DNA of 64,000 nt from Rhizobium album (GTDB taxonomy: Bacteria; Pseudomonadota; Alphaproteobacteria; Rhizobiales; Rhizobiaceae). The DNA is taken from assembly GCF_003122325.1 (NCBI RefSeq), contig NZ_QFBC01000001.1:310001-374000 (forward strand), read 5' to 3'. A program made the position numbers and the translations under genes. The notes below the pieces were generated by a model, which had not been told where the DNA came from, made no database searches, and saw nothing but the letters and a program-made list of their open reading frames with translations. Below, piece by piece: positions 34,106-43,722 of this stretch (position 1 is the stretch's first letter; each line of letters opens with the position of its first letter).

Positions 34106-34468
34106 ATGAAGAAGCTTCTCGTTTCGGCGATGCTCATACTCGGCATGGCCGCTCCGGTCGCCGCACAGACCGTCAGCGCCGGTACCTACAACGTTGAAGG
34201 CACGAACCTCGACGGTTCGAGCTACGAAGGCACGGCAACGATCACGCTCGCCAGCGAAACCACCTGCGTCATCGAGTGGAAGACCGGCTCGACGAACTCC
34301 CAGGGCGTATGCATGCTGAACGGCGATGCCTTTGCCGCCGCCTATGTCCTCGGCGATGCCATCGGCCTGATCGTCTACAAGGTGACCGGCGACGGCACGC
34401 TCGACGGCGCCTGGACGATCACCGGCAAGGACGGCAGCGGCACGGAAAAGCTGACGCTCGCTCAGTAA
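34106..34468 (+). CDS. Small exported protein of unknown function
   Basis: 120 residues from ATG 34106 with GGGGG upstream. A clear Sec signal peptide (KKLLVSAMLILGMAAPVAAQ, cut near residue 21) precedes an about 100-residue beta-rich domain with repeating G-T-Y-x-V-E-G type strands. Two cysteines (TTCVIEW and GVCML) could form a disulfide in the periplasm. Similar short exported proteins are common in rhizobia, but the role is unknown. Confidence 0.78.
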   Translation: MKKLLVSAMLILGMAAPVAAQTVSAGTYNVEGTNLDGSSYEGTATITLASETTCVIEWKTGSTNSQGVCMLNGDAFAAAYVLGDAIGLIVYKVTGDGTLDGAWTITGKDGSGTEKLTLAQ

Positions 34469-34490
34469 GCCTGGCCGATTTGCGAAAATC

Positions 34491-34538
34491 AATGCGCCCG
34501 CGATCGACCTAAATGCTTGATCGCGGGCGCATTTTCTT
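34491..34538. terminator. Strong terminator hairpin after the exported protein
   Basis: AATGCGCCCGCGATC (34491-34505) is perfectly complementary to 34519-34533, followed by TTTTCTTG. The 15-bp stem and T-run indicate intrinsic termination. Confidence 0.85.
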
Positions 34539-34575
34539 GTCTGGATGGCGCGACGAATTTTTTGAAGGAAACACT

Positions 34576-34995
34576 ATGTCCGCCACAGCCGCCATCTTCT
34601 GGCCGATGGTCGCCCATGCGGCCCTGGTCTTCGGTCTCTACGGCCTGCTCGGCCTGCGCCGCGCCGCCATGGTCAGGCAGGGAAAGGCCCGCATCGAACA
34701 GTTTCGCGAAAACCGCGACGAACCGACCGAAAGCCTGGTGGTGCGCAACAATCTCGCCAACCAGTTCGAGTTGCCGGTGCTGTTCCACGTCTGCTGCCTG
34801 GCGCTGTATTTCGTCGAGGCGGACAACCTGCCGATGGTCGCGCTCGCCTGGATCTTCGTCGTTTCCCGCTATGCCCACAGTTTCATCCACGTCACCGGCA
34901 ACCGCCTGTCGCGCCGCCAGCCGGCCTTCCTGGTCGGTTTCGTCACGCTTGGCCTGATGTGGGCCTGGTTCGCCGTCTGGCTGGCCATGAGCTGA
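34576..34995 (+). CDS. MAPEG-family membrane protein
   Basis: 139 residues from ATG 34576 with AAGGAA upstream. Four hydrophobic helices and the internal segment RNNLANQFELPVLFHV correspond to the second-helix signature of MAPEG (membrane-associated eicosanoid/glutathione metabolism) proteins. Bacterial members are inner-membrane proteins, often glutathione-dependent in related families; activity here is unproven. Confidence 0.85.
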   Translation: MSATAAIFWPMVAHAALVFGLYGLLGLRRAAMVRQGKARIEQFRENRDEPTESLVVRNNLANQFELPVLFHVCCLALYFVEADNLPMVALAWIFVVSRYAHSFIHVTGNRLSRRQPAFLVGFVTLGLMWAWFAVWLAMS

Positions 34996-35213
34996 CCCTG
35001 TCGCGGAAACGCGATTTTGTTCGCCGGGCCGCCTCGTGGAAAAGCAGCACAGGCCGGTTTGGGCCGGTCGCCGCACAATCTTTTTTCGGAGAATAGTCCG
35101 ACCGGTAAAATGCGACCGTTTTATTTCGGGAAGCATGAACGTGTCGGTGCCATAGAGTGACACCTTGTCTCACTTCGGCACATAAGCATTTTCATATTTT
35201 CGTATAGGCGCAT

Positions 35214-35846
35214 ATGAACCGTTCGGACGATACTCCTCGTGCGGGTTACCGCAGGAAACCGCAGCAGGACCGCAGCGTACAGCGCGTGGAGACGATCCTC
35301 CATGCGGCCGAGAGCCTGATCGGCATGCACGGCATGGCCGGTCTGAAGATGACGGAGATCGCCCGCGAGGCGCATGTGCCGGTCGGCTCGCTCTACCAAT
35401 ATTTTCCCGATCGCGGCGCCATCGTCGCGGCCCTGTTCGAGCGAATGGCGGAGGGGGTGCATACCCAGCTCGAAGGCGCCTTCGAGGGGGTCTCCACGAT
35501 AGAGGAGGCGAGCGACCGCATCGACGGCATCATCGACTGGTACTACAGCGAATATCGCGAGCACCCGACGCTGCGCCAGATCCTTTCGAGCACGGAAAGC
35601 GATCCGGAACTGATGCGCCTCAACGTTGCCGACAGCAAGCGAGTAGGCGATACCATCCACGCCGCCATCGGCCACCTGCTGCCGTCCAACACCGGCATCG
35701 ATATGGAAGCCCGCACGTTCCTTTTCTGCCACCTGGTCGGCAATCTCGTGCTGATGTCGCTGATCACCGAGCCGGTCATGGCCGAGCGGCTGCTCAGGGA
35801 ATGGAAGCTGATTATCCGGGCGTCGCTCTTCGCCGAAAGTTCGTAA
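35214..35846 (+). CDS. TetR-family transcriptional regulator
   Basis: 210 residues with the N-terminal TetR HTH: ILHAAESLIGMHGMAGLKMTEIAREAHVPVGSLYQYFPDRGAIVAAL. The C-terminal helical ligand domain (RIDGIIDWYYSEYREHPTLRQIL) belongs to a common TetR subclass. Neighbouring MAPEG and LysR genes give no clear target. Confidence 0.88.
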   Translation: MNRSDDTPRAGYRRKPQQDRSVQRVETILHAAESLIGMHGMAGLKMTEIAREAHVPVGSLYQYFPDRGAIVAALFERMAEGVHTQLEGAFEGVSTIEEASDRIDGIIDWYYSEYREHPTLRQILSSTESDPELMRLNVADSKRVGDTIHAAIGHLLPSNTGIDMEARTFLFCHLVGNLVLMSLITEPVMAERLLREWKLIIRASLFAESS

Positions 35847-35860
35847 TCGCGGCTTCTTTC

Positions 35861-36823
35861 TTACCAGCCGGGCAGCATGTGGCCGGCCCGCAGCCGCGGA
35901 TAACGCGGATAGGCCTTGACCTCGCCTTCCAGGTCGTCGTTGACGTTGGCGGGCGTGATGTTGTCGAGGCAGGCGGCGATGTGGTTGGTGATGGCGCTCA
36001 TCAGCGACGAGGAAAATCCCGGCCGTTTCATGATGCCGATCTGCACCGGCGGCAGGGCCGGGAAACCGTCGTTCTGGCTGAGAACCTTCATGCCCGGGCG
36101 CAGCGCCGATTCCGGCAGCACCGACACCGCCATGCCGGCCAGCACGGCCGCCGCCACCACGGTGGACGACCAGCTGGTGAACAGGATCTGGTATTCGCGG
36201 CCGACGCCGTCGAGCGCCGAGCAGGCCAGCTGCCGCCACAGGCAGTCGCGCCGTCCGACGGCCAGCGGCACCGGCGCATCGTCGCGCAGCGGATGGTTGG
36301 CGGAGCTGACCCAGCACAAGGGCTCGGTGCGCACCACGTCCGACATCCGTTCGCGCGGATTGTGGGTGACGAGGGCAATGTCCAGCTCGCCGCGCCCCAT
36401 CTTCTCCGCCAGGTCCACGGACGGTTCGCAGACGATATAAAGCTCGACGTTCGGATGCGTCTTGGCGAAACGACCGATGATCTCCGGCATGTAGCGGTCG
36501 GCATAATCGTCGGGCGTGCCGATCCTGAGCGTGCCTTCCAGCCGGTTGTCGTCGAAGGCGGCGATGGCCTCGTTGTTCAGGCGGATGATCCGGCGGGCGT
36601 AATTCAGCAGTTTTTCGCCCTCCGTCGTCATGCGGATGCCGCGGCCGTCCTTGGCGAAGAGCTGCTTGCCGACACGCTCCTCCAGCCGCCGCATCTGCAT
36701 CGATACGGCGGATTGCGTCTTGAATACCCGGTCGGCCGCCCTGGTGAAGCTGCCGGTATCGACGATGGCGATGAAGGTCTGCAACTGATCGATATCGAGA
36801 GGCGAGGACATGGGATCATCCAT
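35861..36823 (-). CDS. LysR-family transcriptional regulator
   Basis: 320 residues (316 if started at the second ATG, 36811). Typical HTH: LDIDQLQTFIAIVDTGSFTRAADRVFKTQSAVSMQMRRLEERVGKQLF, followed by the periplasmic-binding-like effector domain. It diverges from the DUF1127 gene, a frequent arrangement in Rhizobiales, so that gene may be its target. Confidence 0.88.
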   Translation of the reverse strand: MDDPMSSPLDIDQLQTFIAIVDTGSFTRAADRVFKTQSAVSMQMRRLEERVGKQLFAKDGRGIRMTTEGEKLLNYARRIIRLNNEAIAAFDDNRLEGTLRIGTPDDYADRYMPEIIGRFAKTHPNVELYIVCEPSVDLAEKMGRGELDIALVTHNPRERMSDVVRTEPLCWVSSANHPLRDDAPVPLAVGRRDCLWRQLACSALDGVGREYQILFTSWSSTVVAAAVLAGMAVSVLPESALRPGMKVLSQNDGFPALPPVQIGIMKRPGFSSSLMSAITNHIAACLDNITPANVNDDLEGEVKAYPRYPRLRAGHMLPGW

Positions 36824-37008
36824 AAAATCGATTGATGATTGATATTAGAAACATTCGTTGGACTGATCAATACGTTTTTGACATCCTGATCCTGCAAATC
36901 ACGACAGCGACAGCGAGCGGAAACCCTGACTGTTCGCAGTTTCTTACGCTCCTCCTCCCGACCTCCGGGAGGGGCTGAATTTTTCGTGCCTGAAGAAAGG
37001 ATACATCG

Positions 37009-37290
37009 ATGCGCACGACGGAACGGACGACCAGAATTGCGATAGCACGCCCGACGGCTGCCGGCCGGACGAATATCCTGTGGGCCATGCTTGTTTCCGT
37101 TTATCGTGCCATCCGCAACCGCGTCGTCCTCAATCGGCTGCAGGATCTGGACGATCACCAACTCCTCGATATCGGCCTGACGCGCAGCGAAGTCAGGCAG
37201 GCGGCGACCTCGACATTTTTCGAGGACCCGTTCCCCCAGTTACGGACATCCGCCCGCAACCGCTCGCGGCGCATGGAACGGACGCCCTGA
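37009..37290 (+). CDS. DUF1127 small protein
   Basis: 93 residues; the DUF1127 (YjiS-like) core is NRLQDLDDHQLLDIGLTRSEVRQAA. A basic, 45-residue lead with a hydrophobic part precedes it. The DUF1127 proteins are small arginine-rich proteins; in Agrobacterium some affect RNA turnover and phosphate or carbon metabolism. A strong terminator follows. Confidence 0.85.
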   Translation: MRTTERTTRIAIARPTAAGRTNILWAMLVSVYRAIRNRVVLNRLQDLDDHQLLDIGLTRSEVRQAATSTFFEDPFPQLRTSARNRSRRMERTP

Positions 37291-37338
37291 GCCTCTGAAG
37301 TTTCCCCGCAGGGTGATAGCCAATAAGCCCTGCTCTTT

Positions 37339-37378
37339 ACCCGGTGACTGGACCCAAGAGCCGTCACCGGGTTTTTTT
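37339..37378 (+). terminator. Intrinsic terminator of the DUF1127 gene
   Basis: ACCCGGTGAC (37339-37348) pairs with GTCACCGGGT (37363-37372), then seven T residues. A textbook Rho-independent site. Confidence 0.9.
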
Positions 37379-37570
37379 ATGCCTTCGGAAATGGAAAATT
37401 GGGTTCTGGCGGCAGGACGTCGCCTGTCGGGACGGTGCCGGATGAAAACGCATGTCGCCCGGGGTGGCGACGGATTGCTGCGTCGAGAACAGCAATCCGG
37501 ATGAGTTGCGTTGGATCCGCGAGGGAGATTCGACTTCGTCTGGCGATGCCGGCGCGTGGCAAACGGGCGT

Positions 37571-38326
37571 TCAGATATCGCCTATATCCATGTGAAGTTC
37601 CATATTGCCGGTGAAGGGGTTCATGAAGGGGTTGTGGCCTTCTCCGGCAAAGGCTTTTCCGGCGATCGCGCTGAGCTCGCCTGCGGTCATTCGCGTGCGG
37701 ATATTGCGAATGACCGTGACGCCTTCGGGCGTATGGAGCGGCATGCATTTGTTCAGGCATACCATGATCATCGAGAAGTTCGTTTTCAGCTGTGGGCCGA
37801 CGATAGACTTGAATGTTGCGAAAGTGACTTTGCTGCCCATGCCCATGTGTGCATACATCTCCTTCACTTTGTAATGCAAATCACCCTTTTTACTGCTGTT
37901 CTTATAGACCGTCGCTTTGGCGATGCTGGCGAAAAGCTGCGTGACATTGTAGGCATCGTGAATAAATCCCTGTTTTCCGCGCCCGGCAGACCATTGGATG
38001 AACTTGCCGACCTTCTTTGCGCCGGTGACGATCTGGCCCTTGGAGCAGTGCCCGGCGACGACGCAGAGGCCGCCGTCCCCGATTATCCTTTGGGTTTGGT
38101 CGATTTTCGCGAGACCCCTCCTCATCGTTTCCGCATTTTTGGCAAACAGGATGAGGCCGGTAGAGGAGGTGATTCTGTCTACGACAAGGGAATTGGTTTC
38201 CTTTTTGCCGCCGCCCGCGCCGTCATTGATCAGGATATTGCCAAGTTGAAACATTGAGCACGTTTCGACGTCGAACCCCTTCTCCAGCAGGCTGGAGGTG
38301 GGTATGGCGGATTGCATGATTTTCAT
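37571..38326 (-). CDS. Orphan protein of unknown function (251 aa)
   Basis: ATG 38326 is preferred to an in-frame GTG 12 bp earlier. The protein has no signal peptide; the middle KKVGKFIQWSAGRGKQGFIHDAYNVTQLF is rich in basic and aromatic residues, with several Met/Cys (MIMVCLNKCMPLHTPEG). I recognise no domain. GC is clearly lower than host average and the AT-rich upstream region (38339-38600) stands out, so recent acquisition is plausible. Two TTGTACAA dyads lie about 110-135 bp upstream. Confidence 0.6.
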   Translation of the reverse strand: MKIMQSAIPTSSLLEKGFDVETCSMFQLGNILINDGAGGGKKETNSLVVDRITSSTGLILFAKNAETMRRGLAKIDQTQRIIGDGGLCVVAGHCSKGQIVTGAKKVGKFIQWSAGRGKQGFIHDAYNVTQLFASIAKATVYKNSSKKGDLHYKVKEMYAHMGMGSKVTFATFKSIVGPQLKTNFSMIMVCLNKCMPLHTPEGVTVIRNIRTRMTAGELSAIAGKAFAGEGHNPFMNPFTGNMELHMDIGDI

Positions 38327-38338
38327 ATGAAATCTCAC

Positions 38339-38791
38339 TATCGCTAAATAGGATTTTGCCGATTTCCCATTTAGCTACCATAAAATTTTCTTAATTCAAC
38401 GGATACGGAAGTATAGATTGGAGAAATTGAAATTTTGTACAAATGCCCCTAAATTGTACAATGTATTTTCCAAATTTTTACTATCAGTAAAAAATAGTTT
38501 ATTGAAAATAAACCGATCGGTTGCGGCAATGCGGTCTTGTCTTTTCAAGAATTTTTTAAGTATCGGAAATTGTCGAGAGGCTGTTTCCCGGGCCTTTATA
38601 TATTTCCGTGTTCAGGCTGAGCCCGTACCGGCTGTCCTTCAGGGTCGGGACAGAAATACGTTCAATGCTGCATTGCAGCGCAAACCGGGATGCCACGCAT
38701 CCGCATGGCCGGTCATGGCTTCAGATGAAGAGCGCTCGCAGTGTCGCAGGATCTCGGGCGGCAATTGCGCCTGAGGTCGTGAGGATCTGCC
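38339..38791. other. AT-rich intergenic region
   Basis: About 450 bp without a convincing gene. 38340-38560 is markedly AT-rich with A- and T-runs compared with the flanks, and contains paired TTGTACAA dyads. A 118-residue ORF at 38418 has no ribosome site and odd composition. The region probably holds the promoter of the orphan gene. Confidence 0.5.
38435..38461. promoter_or_regulatory. Pair of TTGTACAA palindromes 19 bp apart
   Basis: Perfect 8-bp dyads at 38435-38442 and 38454-38461. Both lie in the AT-rich region upstream of the orphan gene. Two identical dyads at close spacing suggest an operator, bound by an unknown regulator. Confidence 0.45.
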
Positions 38792-39667
38792 TTATTCGTT
38801 CTCCGGCTTTTTCGGCGTCGCATCGGCGCCGGCCGGGCGATAGGTCTCGAAGATCGACTCCAGGCTTTTCTGGTAGTTTTTCTGTACCTCCAGACCACTG
38901 TCGAACATGCTGTTGAGCATCTCGGCGAACTGGTTGGGTTCGGGAGCGGCGGCCTTGGGCTCGGCGGTTTCCTGCTTCTGCTCCCTGGCGCCGGGGAAAC
39001 TGCCGGACATCATGTCCTGGAAGGCCTTGGCGAAAGGGTTGTCGGCAAAGGGATTTGCGGCGGGCTGCGGCTGTTCCGGCCTCGGCACGGCAAACATCGC
39101 CTGCATGGCCTGGGTAAAGGGATTGTCGAAGAGGCTCGCCTGCGGCTCCGGCTTGGCTTTCGGAGAAAAGCCGGTGGTTTCCAGCCATTGCTGCATCATG
39201 CCGGCCATCGGTGTGTTGGCAAAGGGGTTACCGGCAGCATGCATCTGCCCGGTCGATTGTTTCAGGATGCCGCCCATCAGCATGTCGGCCATGGCCGGCA
39301 GCATCTGCTTGAGCACCTCCTGCCCCACGCCGGTCATCTGCGCCGCCTGAGCGGCGATGGCGCGGGAGACCTCCTTGGAGCCAAAAATCTGGCCGAGAAT
39401 GCTGTTGCCGTCGGCAATCCCCTGCGGGGTGAAAACCGTGCTCATATCCTCGAAATATTTGGCGTAGTTGCCCGAAGCCGCCGCCTGCATCAGCGTGCTG
39501 AAATCATAAGGGTTGGTGGTGCTGCGTTTCAGCCCGGACGAAAAAGCCGGCATCAGCGCCGCCATGGCTTTTGCCGTCTGCTCCTGGGCGAGGTTGAATT
39601 GCTTGGCCATCGCCTCCATGGCGGCGCCGTTCTGGGCCCGCATCATCATGTCGAAGAGAGGCAGCAT
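38792..39667 (-). CDS. DUF937-like protein
   Basis: 291 residues from ATG 39667. The N-terminal MLPLFDMMMRAQNGAAMEAMAKQFNLAQEQTAKAMAALMPAFSSGLKR is the DUF937 signature: two alpha-helices repeated with Q-rich turns. The C-terminal half is low-complexity, with repeated NPF motifs (GNPFANTP, DNPFTQA, DNPFAKAF) and a proline/glutamine rich part. Localisation is probably cytoplasmic; function unknown. Confidence 0.82.
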   Translation of the reverse strand: MLPLFDMMMRAQNGAAMEAMAKQFNLAQEQTAKAMAALMPAFSSGLKRSTTNPYDFSTLMQAAASGNYAKYFEDMSTVFTPQGIADGNSILGQIFGSKEVSRAIAAQAAQMTGVGQEVLKQMLPAMADMLMGGILKQSTGQMHAAGNPFANTPMAGMMQQWLETTGFSPKAKPEPQASLFDNPFTQAMQAMFAVPRPEQPQPAANPFADNPFAKAFQDMMSGSFPGAREQKQETAEPKAAAPEPNQFAEMLNSMFDSGLEVQKNYQKSLESIFETYRPAGADATPKKPENE

Positions 39668-39792
39668 CGGAGTTCCTTTCCCAGGGCGGTGACGGTTTGT
39701 GCCACTATAGCTGGAAAAGGGTGGGCGCAAACCGGTTTTTGCCATTGGACCCGGACCGGACACAGCTATTTCTGCATCCGGCCTTTTCGGCT

Positions 39793-41166
39793 TCAGTATT
39801 GATATTCTTCGAAAACCGGCTCGACACTGCCGTTCCAGCGGCCGTTGTAGAGCATCAGCAGGTCGTCGGCGAGCGTCGCCTTCTTGGCGAGGATTTCGTC
39901 GAGCGAGGCAAGGAAGACCGTCTCGTCCTGGCCGTCGCCGTTCAGTTGCGCCCGAGCCTGGAGGCCGGCGCGGGAAATGGCAAGCACCTCGCGGGCGACG
40001 TCGAGCAGGCCGTGGCCGGCGACCGTTGCCTTCAGCCCTTCTTTCGGCACAGAATCGCGGAAGGCCGAAACCTGCTCGAAGTTCCAGGATTTCGTCAGGT
40101 CCTCGGCGGCATCGAGCGCGGCATCGTCGTAGAGCAGGCCGACCCAGAAGGCCGGCAACGCACAGATGCGCCGCCACGGCCCGCCGTCGGCGCCGCGCAT
40201 TTCCAGGAACCGCTTTAGCCGGACGTCGGGAAAGAGCGTGGAGATATGGTTGGTCCAGTCGCCGAGCGTCGGCTCCCAGTCGGCGATCCCGCCCTTCAGA
40301 GCGCCATTCATGAACTGGCGGAAGGTAACGTGCGTGCAGTCATGGTAACGGCCGTCGCGCACGACGAAATACATCGGCACGTCGAGTGCCCATTCCGTGT
40401 AGCGCTCGAAACTCATGCCGTCCTCGATCATGAAGCGGTGCAGGCCGGAGCGCTGGTTGTCGGTGTCGCGCCAGATATCGCCGCGCCAGGACACCAGCCC
40501 GTTCGGCTTGCCCTCGGTGAACGGCGAGGAGGCGAACAGCGCGGTCGCCAGCGATTGCAGCTTGGTCGAAACCCGCATCTTCTTGATCATGTCCGCCTCC
40601 GACGAGAAGTCGAGGTTCACCTGGATGGTACAGGTTCGGTACATCATGTCCAGACCCTGCGAGCCGACCTTCGGCATGTAGCGGGTCATGATTTCGTAGC
40701 GCGATTTCGGCATGCGCGGCGTCTCTGCCAGCGACCATTTCGGGCTGCCGCCGAGGCCGAGGAAGCGGATGCCGAGTGGTTCGGCAATGGTGCGCAGAGT
40801 CGCCAGGTGTTGATTCGATTCGACGCAGGTCTGGTGCAGCGTTTCCAGCGGCGCGCCCGACAGTTCGAACTGGCCGCCGGGTTCCAGCGAGATGGCGCCG
40901 GCGCCGGATGGGCCGGCGAGGCCGATGATGTTGTCGCCGTCCATGATCGGCTCCCAGCCGAGCGCCTTCTGCATGCCGGTCAAGAGCGCATGGATGCTGG
41001 CATCGCCGGCATAAGGAACCGGCCCGTGACCGGCCTTGAAGAAGACGAATTTCTCGTGTTCCGTGCCGATACGGAACTCTTCTTTCGGTTTGGACCCCGA
41101 TGCCAGGTAGGCTGTCAGTTCGCTGGCTGCAGAAATCGGCGTTTGATCGGTGGTATCACGAGCCAT
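39793..41166 (-). CDS. gshA: Glutamate-cysteine ligase (plant/alphaproteobacterial type)
   Basis: 457 residues from ATG 41166. The catalytic core includes FRIGTEHEKFVF, GAISLEPGGQFELSGAPL, and MYRTCTIQVNLDFSSEADM, the features of the GCS2-like family shared by plants and Rhizobiales. It ATP-dependently joins Glu and Cys, the first step of glutathione synthesis, needed in rhizobia for stress tolerance and symbiosis. Next gene, rsmE, is transcribed in the same direction but 137 bp upstream. Confidence 0.95.
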   Translation of the reverse strand: MARDTTDQTPISAASELTAYLASGSKPKEEFRIGTEHEKFVFFKAGHGPVPYAGDASIHALLTGMQKALGWEPIMDGDNIIGLAGPSGAGAISLEPGGQFELSGAPLETLHQTCVESNQHLATLRTIAEPLGIRFLGLGGSPKWSLAETPRMPKSRYEIMTRYMPKVGSQGLDMMYRTCTIQVNLDFSSEADMIKKMRVSTKLQSLATALFASSPFTEGKPNGLVSWRGDIWRDTDNQRSGLHRFMIEDGMSFERYTEWALDVPMYFVVRDGRYHDCTHVTFRQFMNGALKGGIADWEPTLGDWTNHISTLFPDVRLKRFLEMRGADGGPWRRICALPAFWVGLLYDDAALDAAEDLTKSWNFEQVSAFRDSVPKEGLKATVAGHGLLDVAREVLAISRAGLQARAQLNGDGQDETVFLASLDEILAKKATLADDLLMLYNGRWNGSVEPVFEEYQY

Positions 41167-41302
41167 GGACAAACCTTGCACACGAGGGATCACCCGCCTC
41201 CCCGGAAGCGGGCCAGTAGGGTGGATTGGACCGGATTGATAAACCGCGCAAGTGAAAATCTTTTATGCGTGGATCAAAAAAACCGGAAGCCGGTTCCGGC
41301 CG

Positions 41303-42040
41303 TTATTGCCAGTCGCCGATCGCCGCCTGGATGACCGCCATGGCGGCGACCGCGGCGGTATCGGCGCGCAGGATGCGCGGCCCGAGCGGAATGGCGGTGA
41401 CGAAATCGAGCGAACGCAGCAGCGCCCGTTCGTCTTCCGAAAAACCGCCCTCCGGGCCGACCAGCAGCGCCAGGTTCCGTTCCTTGATGCCGGAAAGCAG
41501 CGGCAACGGGTTCTGTCCGGCATCGCCCTCGTCGCAATAGATGATCCGGCGGTTGCCCGGCCAGCTTTCCAGCAGATCCTGCAGCTTCTTCGGTTGCGCG
41601 ACGGTGGGAATGCCGAGGATGCCGCATTGTTCGGCGGCCTCGATGACATTGGCTTCCAGCCGCTCGACGCTGTTGATGCGGCCCTGCACATGCTGGGTCA
41701 TGACCGGCTGCAGCACGCCGGCGCCCATTTCGACCGCCTTCTGCACGAGGTAGTCGAGCCGGCCGACTTTCAGCGGTGCGAAGAGATAATGCAGATCGGA
41801 CGGAGCCGGCTGCGGGCGCACCTGTTCCTGCGGCAGGAACTGGATGCGCTTGCGGGTCGGAAAGGCGAGTTTCGCCTTCCATTCGCCGTCACGGCCGTTG
41901 AACAGCAGGATCTCGCTGCCCTCTTCGGCGCGCAGGACGTTGGCGAGATAGTGGACGTGTTCCTTGCCGGCTTCGATGGCAACGTCTCTCTGCAGGGCAG
42001 CCTCGATATAGAGCCGCTGCATTCGAAAATTGGCACGCAT
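41303..42040 (-). CDS. rsmE: 16S rRNA (uracil1498-N3)-methyltransferase RsmE
   Basis: 245 residues; start ATG 42040 is chosen (an in-frame ATG 12 bp upstream also exists). N-terminal PUA-like domain ([29 protein letters not shown]) and SPOUT domain with the knot: [15 protein letters not shown] and [20 protein letters not shown]. It methylates U1498 in the decoding region. Confidence 0.94.
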   Translation of the reverse strand: MRANFRMQRLYIEAALQRDVAIEAGKEHVHYLANVLRAEEGSEILLFNGRDGEWKAKLAFPTRKRIQFLPQEQVRPQPAPSDLHYLFAPLKVGRLDYLVQKAVEMGAGVLQPVMTQHVQGRINSVERLEANVIEAAEQCGILGIPTVAQPKKLQDLLESWPGNRRIIYCDEGDAGQNPLPLLSGIKERNLALLVGPEGGFSEDERALLRSLDFVTAIPLGPRILRADTAAVAAMAVIQAAIGDWQ

Positions 42041-42099
42041 GCGATTTTCCAAACCTCAAAGACAATCCGGGTTGCGGACTGGGAGCCGAACAATCGCTC

Positions 42100-43605
42100 C
42101 TAGATGAACAGCGCGAACATAATCCAATACAGGACCGCTGCAAGCGCGGCGGAAATGGGAACCGTGATGATCCAGGCGGCGCCGATGGTCATGAGGTGCG
42201 ACCGGCGCACCAGGTAGCGCCGCCTTGTTTCGTCCGGATTGCGGTCCTCCGGTTCGGCGATGTCGAAATGGCCGGATTTCTGGCGCATGTATTCGATGCG
42301 CCGGCGGGAGTGGCGCGTATACCATTCGCGGAAGAAGCCGACGCCGAACACCGCGCCGACGGCAATATGCGTCGAACTGACCGGCAGGCCGAGCCAGGAG
42401 GCGACGATGACGGTCACGGCGGCCGACAGCGCGACGCAGTAGGCGCGCATCGGGTTGAGCTTTGTGATCTGCTCGCCGACGATGCGGATCAGCCGCGGAC
42501 CGAAAAGCAGCAGGCCGACGGAAATGCCGAGAGCGCCGATCGCCATCACCCAGAAGGGCACGCCGACCGTCTCGGTCACGTCGCGCGATTCCATCACCAC
42601 ATGCACGATGGCCGACAAGGGGCCGATGGCATTCGACACGTCGTTGGCGCCGTGCGCGAAGGAGAGCAGCGCGGCGGAGAAGATCAGCGGCAGCCGGAAC
42701 AGCTTGCGCAGCGAATCGTTGCGGTTTTCCAGGCCGATCGATTGCCGGGCGATGAGCGGCCGCGCCGCCAGCCAGCAGGCAAACCCGGCCGCCAGCCCCA
42801 GAGGACCCGTCCAGACAGGCGGCACATGATTGATAGGGGCTGTCTGCAGCAGGATGTAGGTGGTGAAGGAGCCGAACATGACGGCGATGAGGACCGGCAC
42901 CCAGCGATTGGCCGCTGCGATCTTGTCCTGCCGGTAGATGATCGTTTCCTTGAGGATATAGAGGAAAAAGATGGCGATCAGCCCGCCGAGCAGCGGCGAC
43001 ACGATCCAACTGACGAGGATCATGCCGATCATCTCCCAGTTGACCAGGTCGAAGCCGGCTGCCGCTATGCCCGCGCCGAGCACGGCGCCGACGATGGAGT
43101 GGGTCGTGGAGATCGGCGCATTGAGCCAGGTGGCGAGATTGATCCACAGGGCGGCGGCTGTCAGCGCCGCCATCATCAGCCAGGCCAGCGTGTTGGCATC
43201 GGGGATCACTTCGCGCGAGACGATGCCGGAGGCAATCGTCTGCGTCACGCCGCCGCCGGCGATCGTCGCGCCGAGGATTTCGAAGACCGCCGCCATCATC
43301 AGCGCCCCGGCCATGCTGATGGCGCGTGCGCCGACGGCGGCGCCGACGTTGTTGGTGACGTCGTTGGCGCCGATGTTCATCGCCATGTAGGCTGCAAGCG
43401 CCGACGCGGCGATGATAAGCACCGCATCCGGCTGGTCGAACACATAGACGCCGGCAAAAAGCATCACCATGCCGAGGAACAGCACGGCCAGTCCCGGCGC
43501 AACCAGGCTGCGCAGGACGAATTTCGACGCGTCCTCGACAAAGGTCAGCTTGTCGAGATCCTTGTCGAGCGTCTTCTTCGTCAGTTGGACCGGCTTGTTC
43601 GCCAT
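42100..43605 (-). CDS. pit: Inorganic phosphate transporter, Pit family
   Basis: 501 residues, ten or more membrane helices. The twin PiT signatures are visible: GANDVTNNVGAAVGAR and, in the second half, GANDVSNAIGPLSA, each followed by a hydrophobic helix. A cytoplasmic N-terminal helix (LTKKTLDKDLDKLTFVEDA) precedes TM1. These symporters carry phosphate-metal complexes with protons, constitutive and low-affinity. Confidence 0.93.
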   Translation of the reverse strand: MANKPVQLTKKTLDKDLDKLTFVEDASKFVLRSLVAPGLAVLFLGMVMLFAGVYVFDQPDAVLIIAASALAAYMAMNIGANDVTNNVGAAVGARAISMAGALMMAAVFEILGATIAGGGVTQTIASGIVSREVIPDANTLAWLMMAALTAAALWINLATWLNAPISTTHSIVGAVLGAGIAAAGFDLVNWEMIGMILVSWIVSPLLGGLIAIFFLYILKETIIYRQDKIAAANRWVPVLIAVMFGSFTTYILLQTAPINHVPPVWTGPLGLAAGFACWLAARPLIARQSIGLENRNDSLRKLFRLPLIFSAALLSFAHGANDVSNAIGPLSAIVHVVMESRDVTETVGVPFWVMAIGALGISVGLLLFGPRLIRIVGEQITKLNPMRAYCVALSAAVTVIVASWLGLPVSSTHIAVGAVFGVGFFREWYTRHSRRRIEYMRQKSGHFDIAEPEDRNPDETRRRYLVRRSHLMTIGAAWIITVPISAALAAVLYWIMFALFI

Positions 43606-43722
43606 GCGTCTTCAGGACCTGTTCCGCCATCGGCATGGGTTGTCAGCGACAATCGCCGACGCGCCGAGGCCCCCGTGCACTACCGGTCTCGGACACAATG
43701 TGCAACGGTTACGATTTTCCGA

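Noticed and set aside
38418-38774. 118-residue plus-strand ORF in the AT-rich region
   Set aside because: No ribosome-binding site, no homology impression, and composition changes along the frame; left as intergenic.
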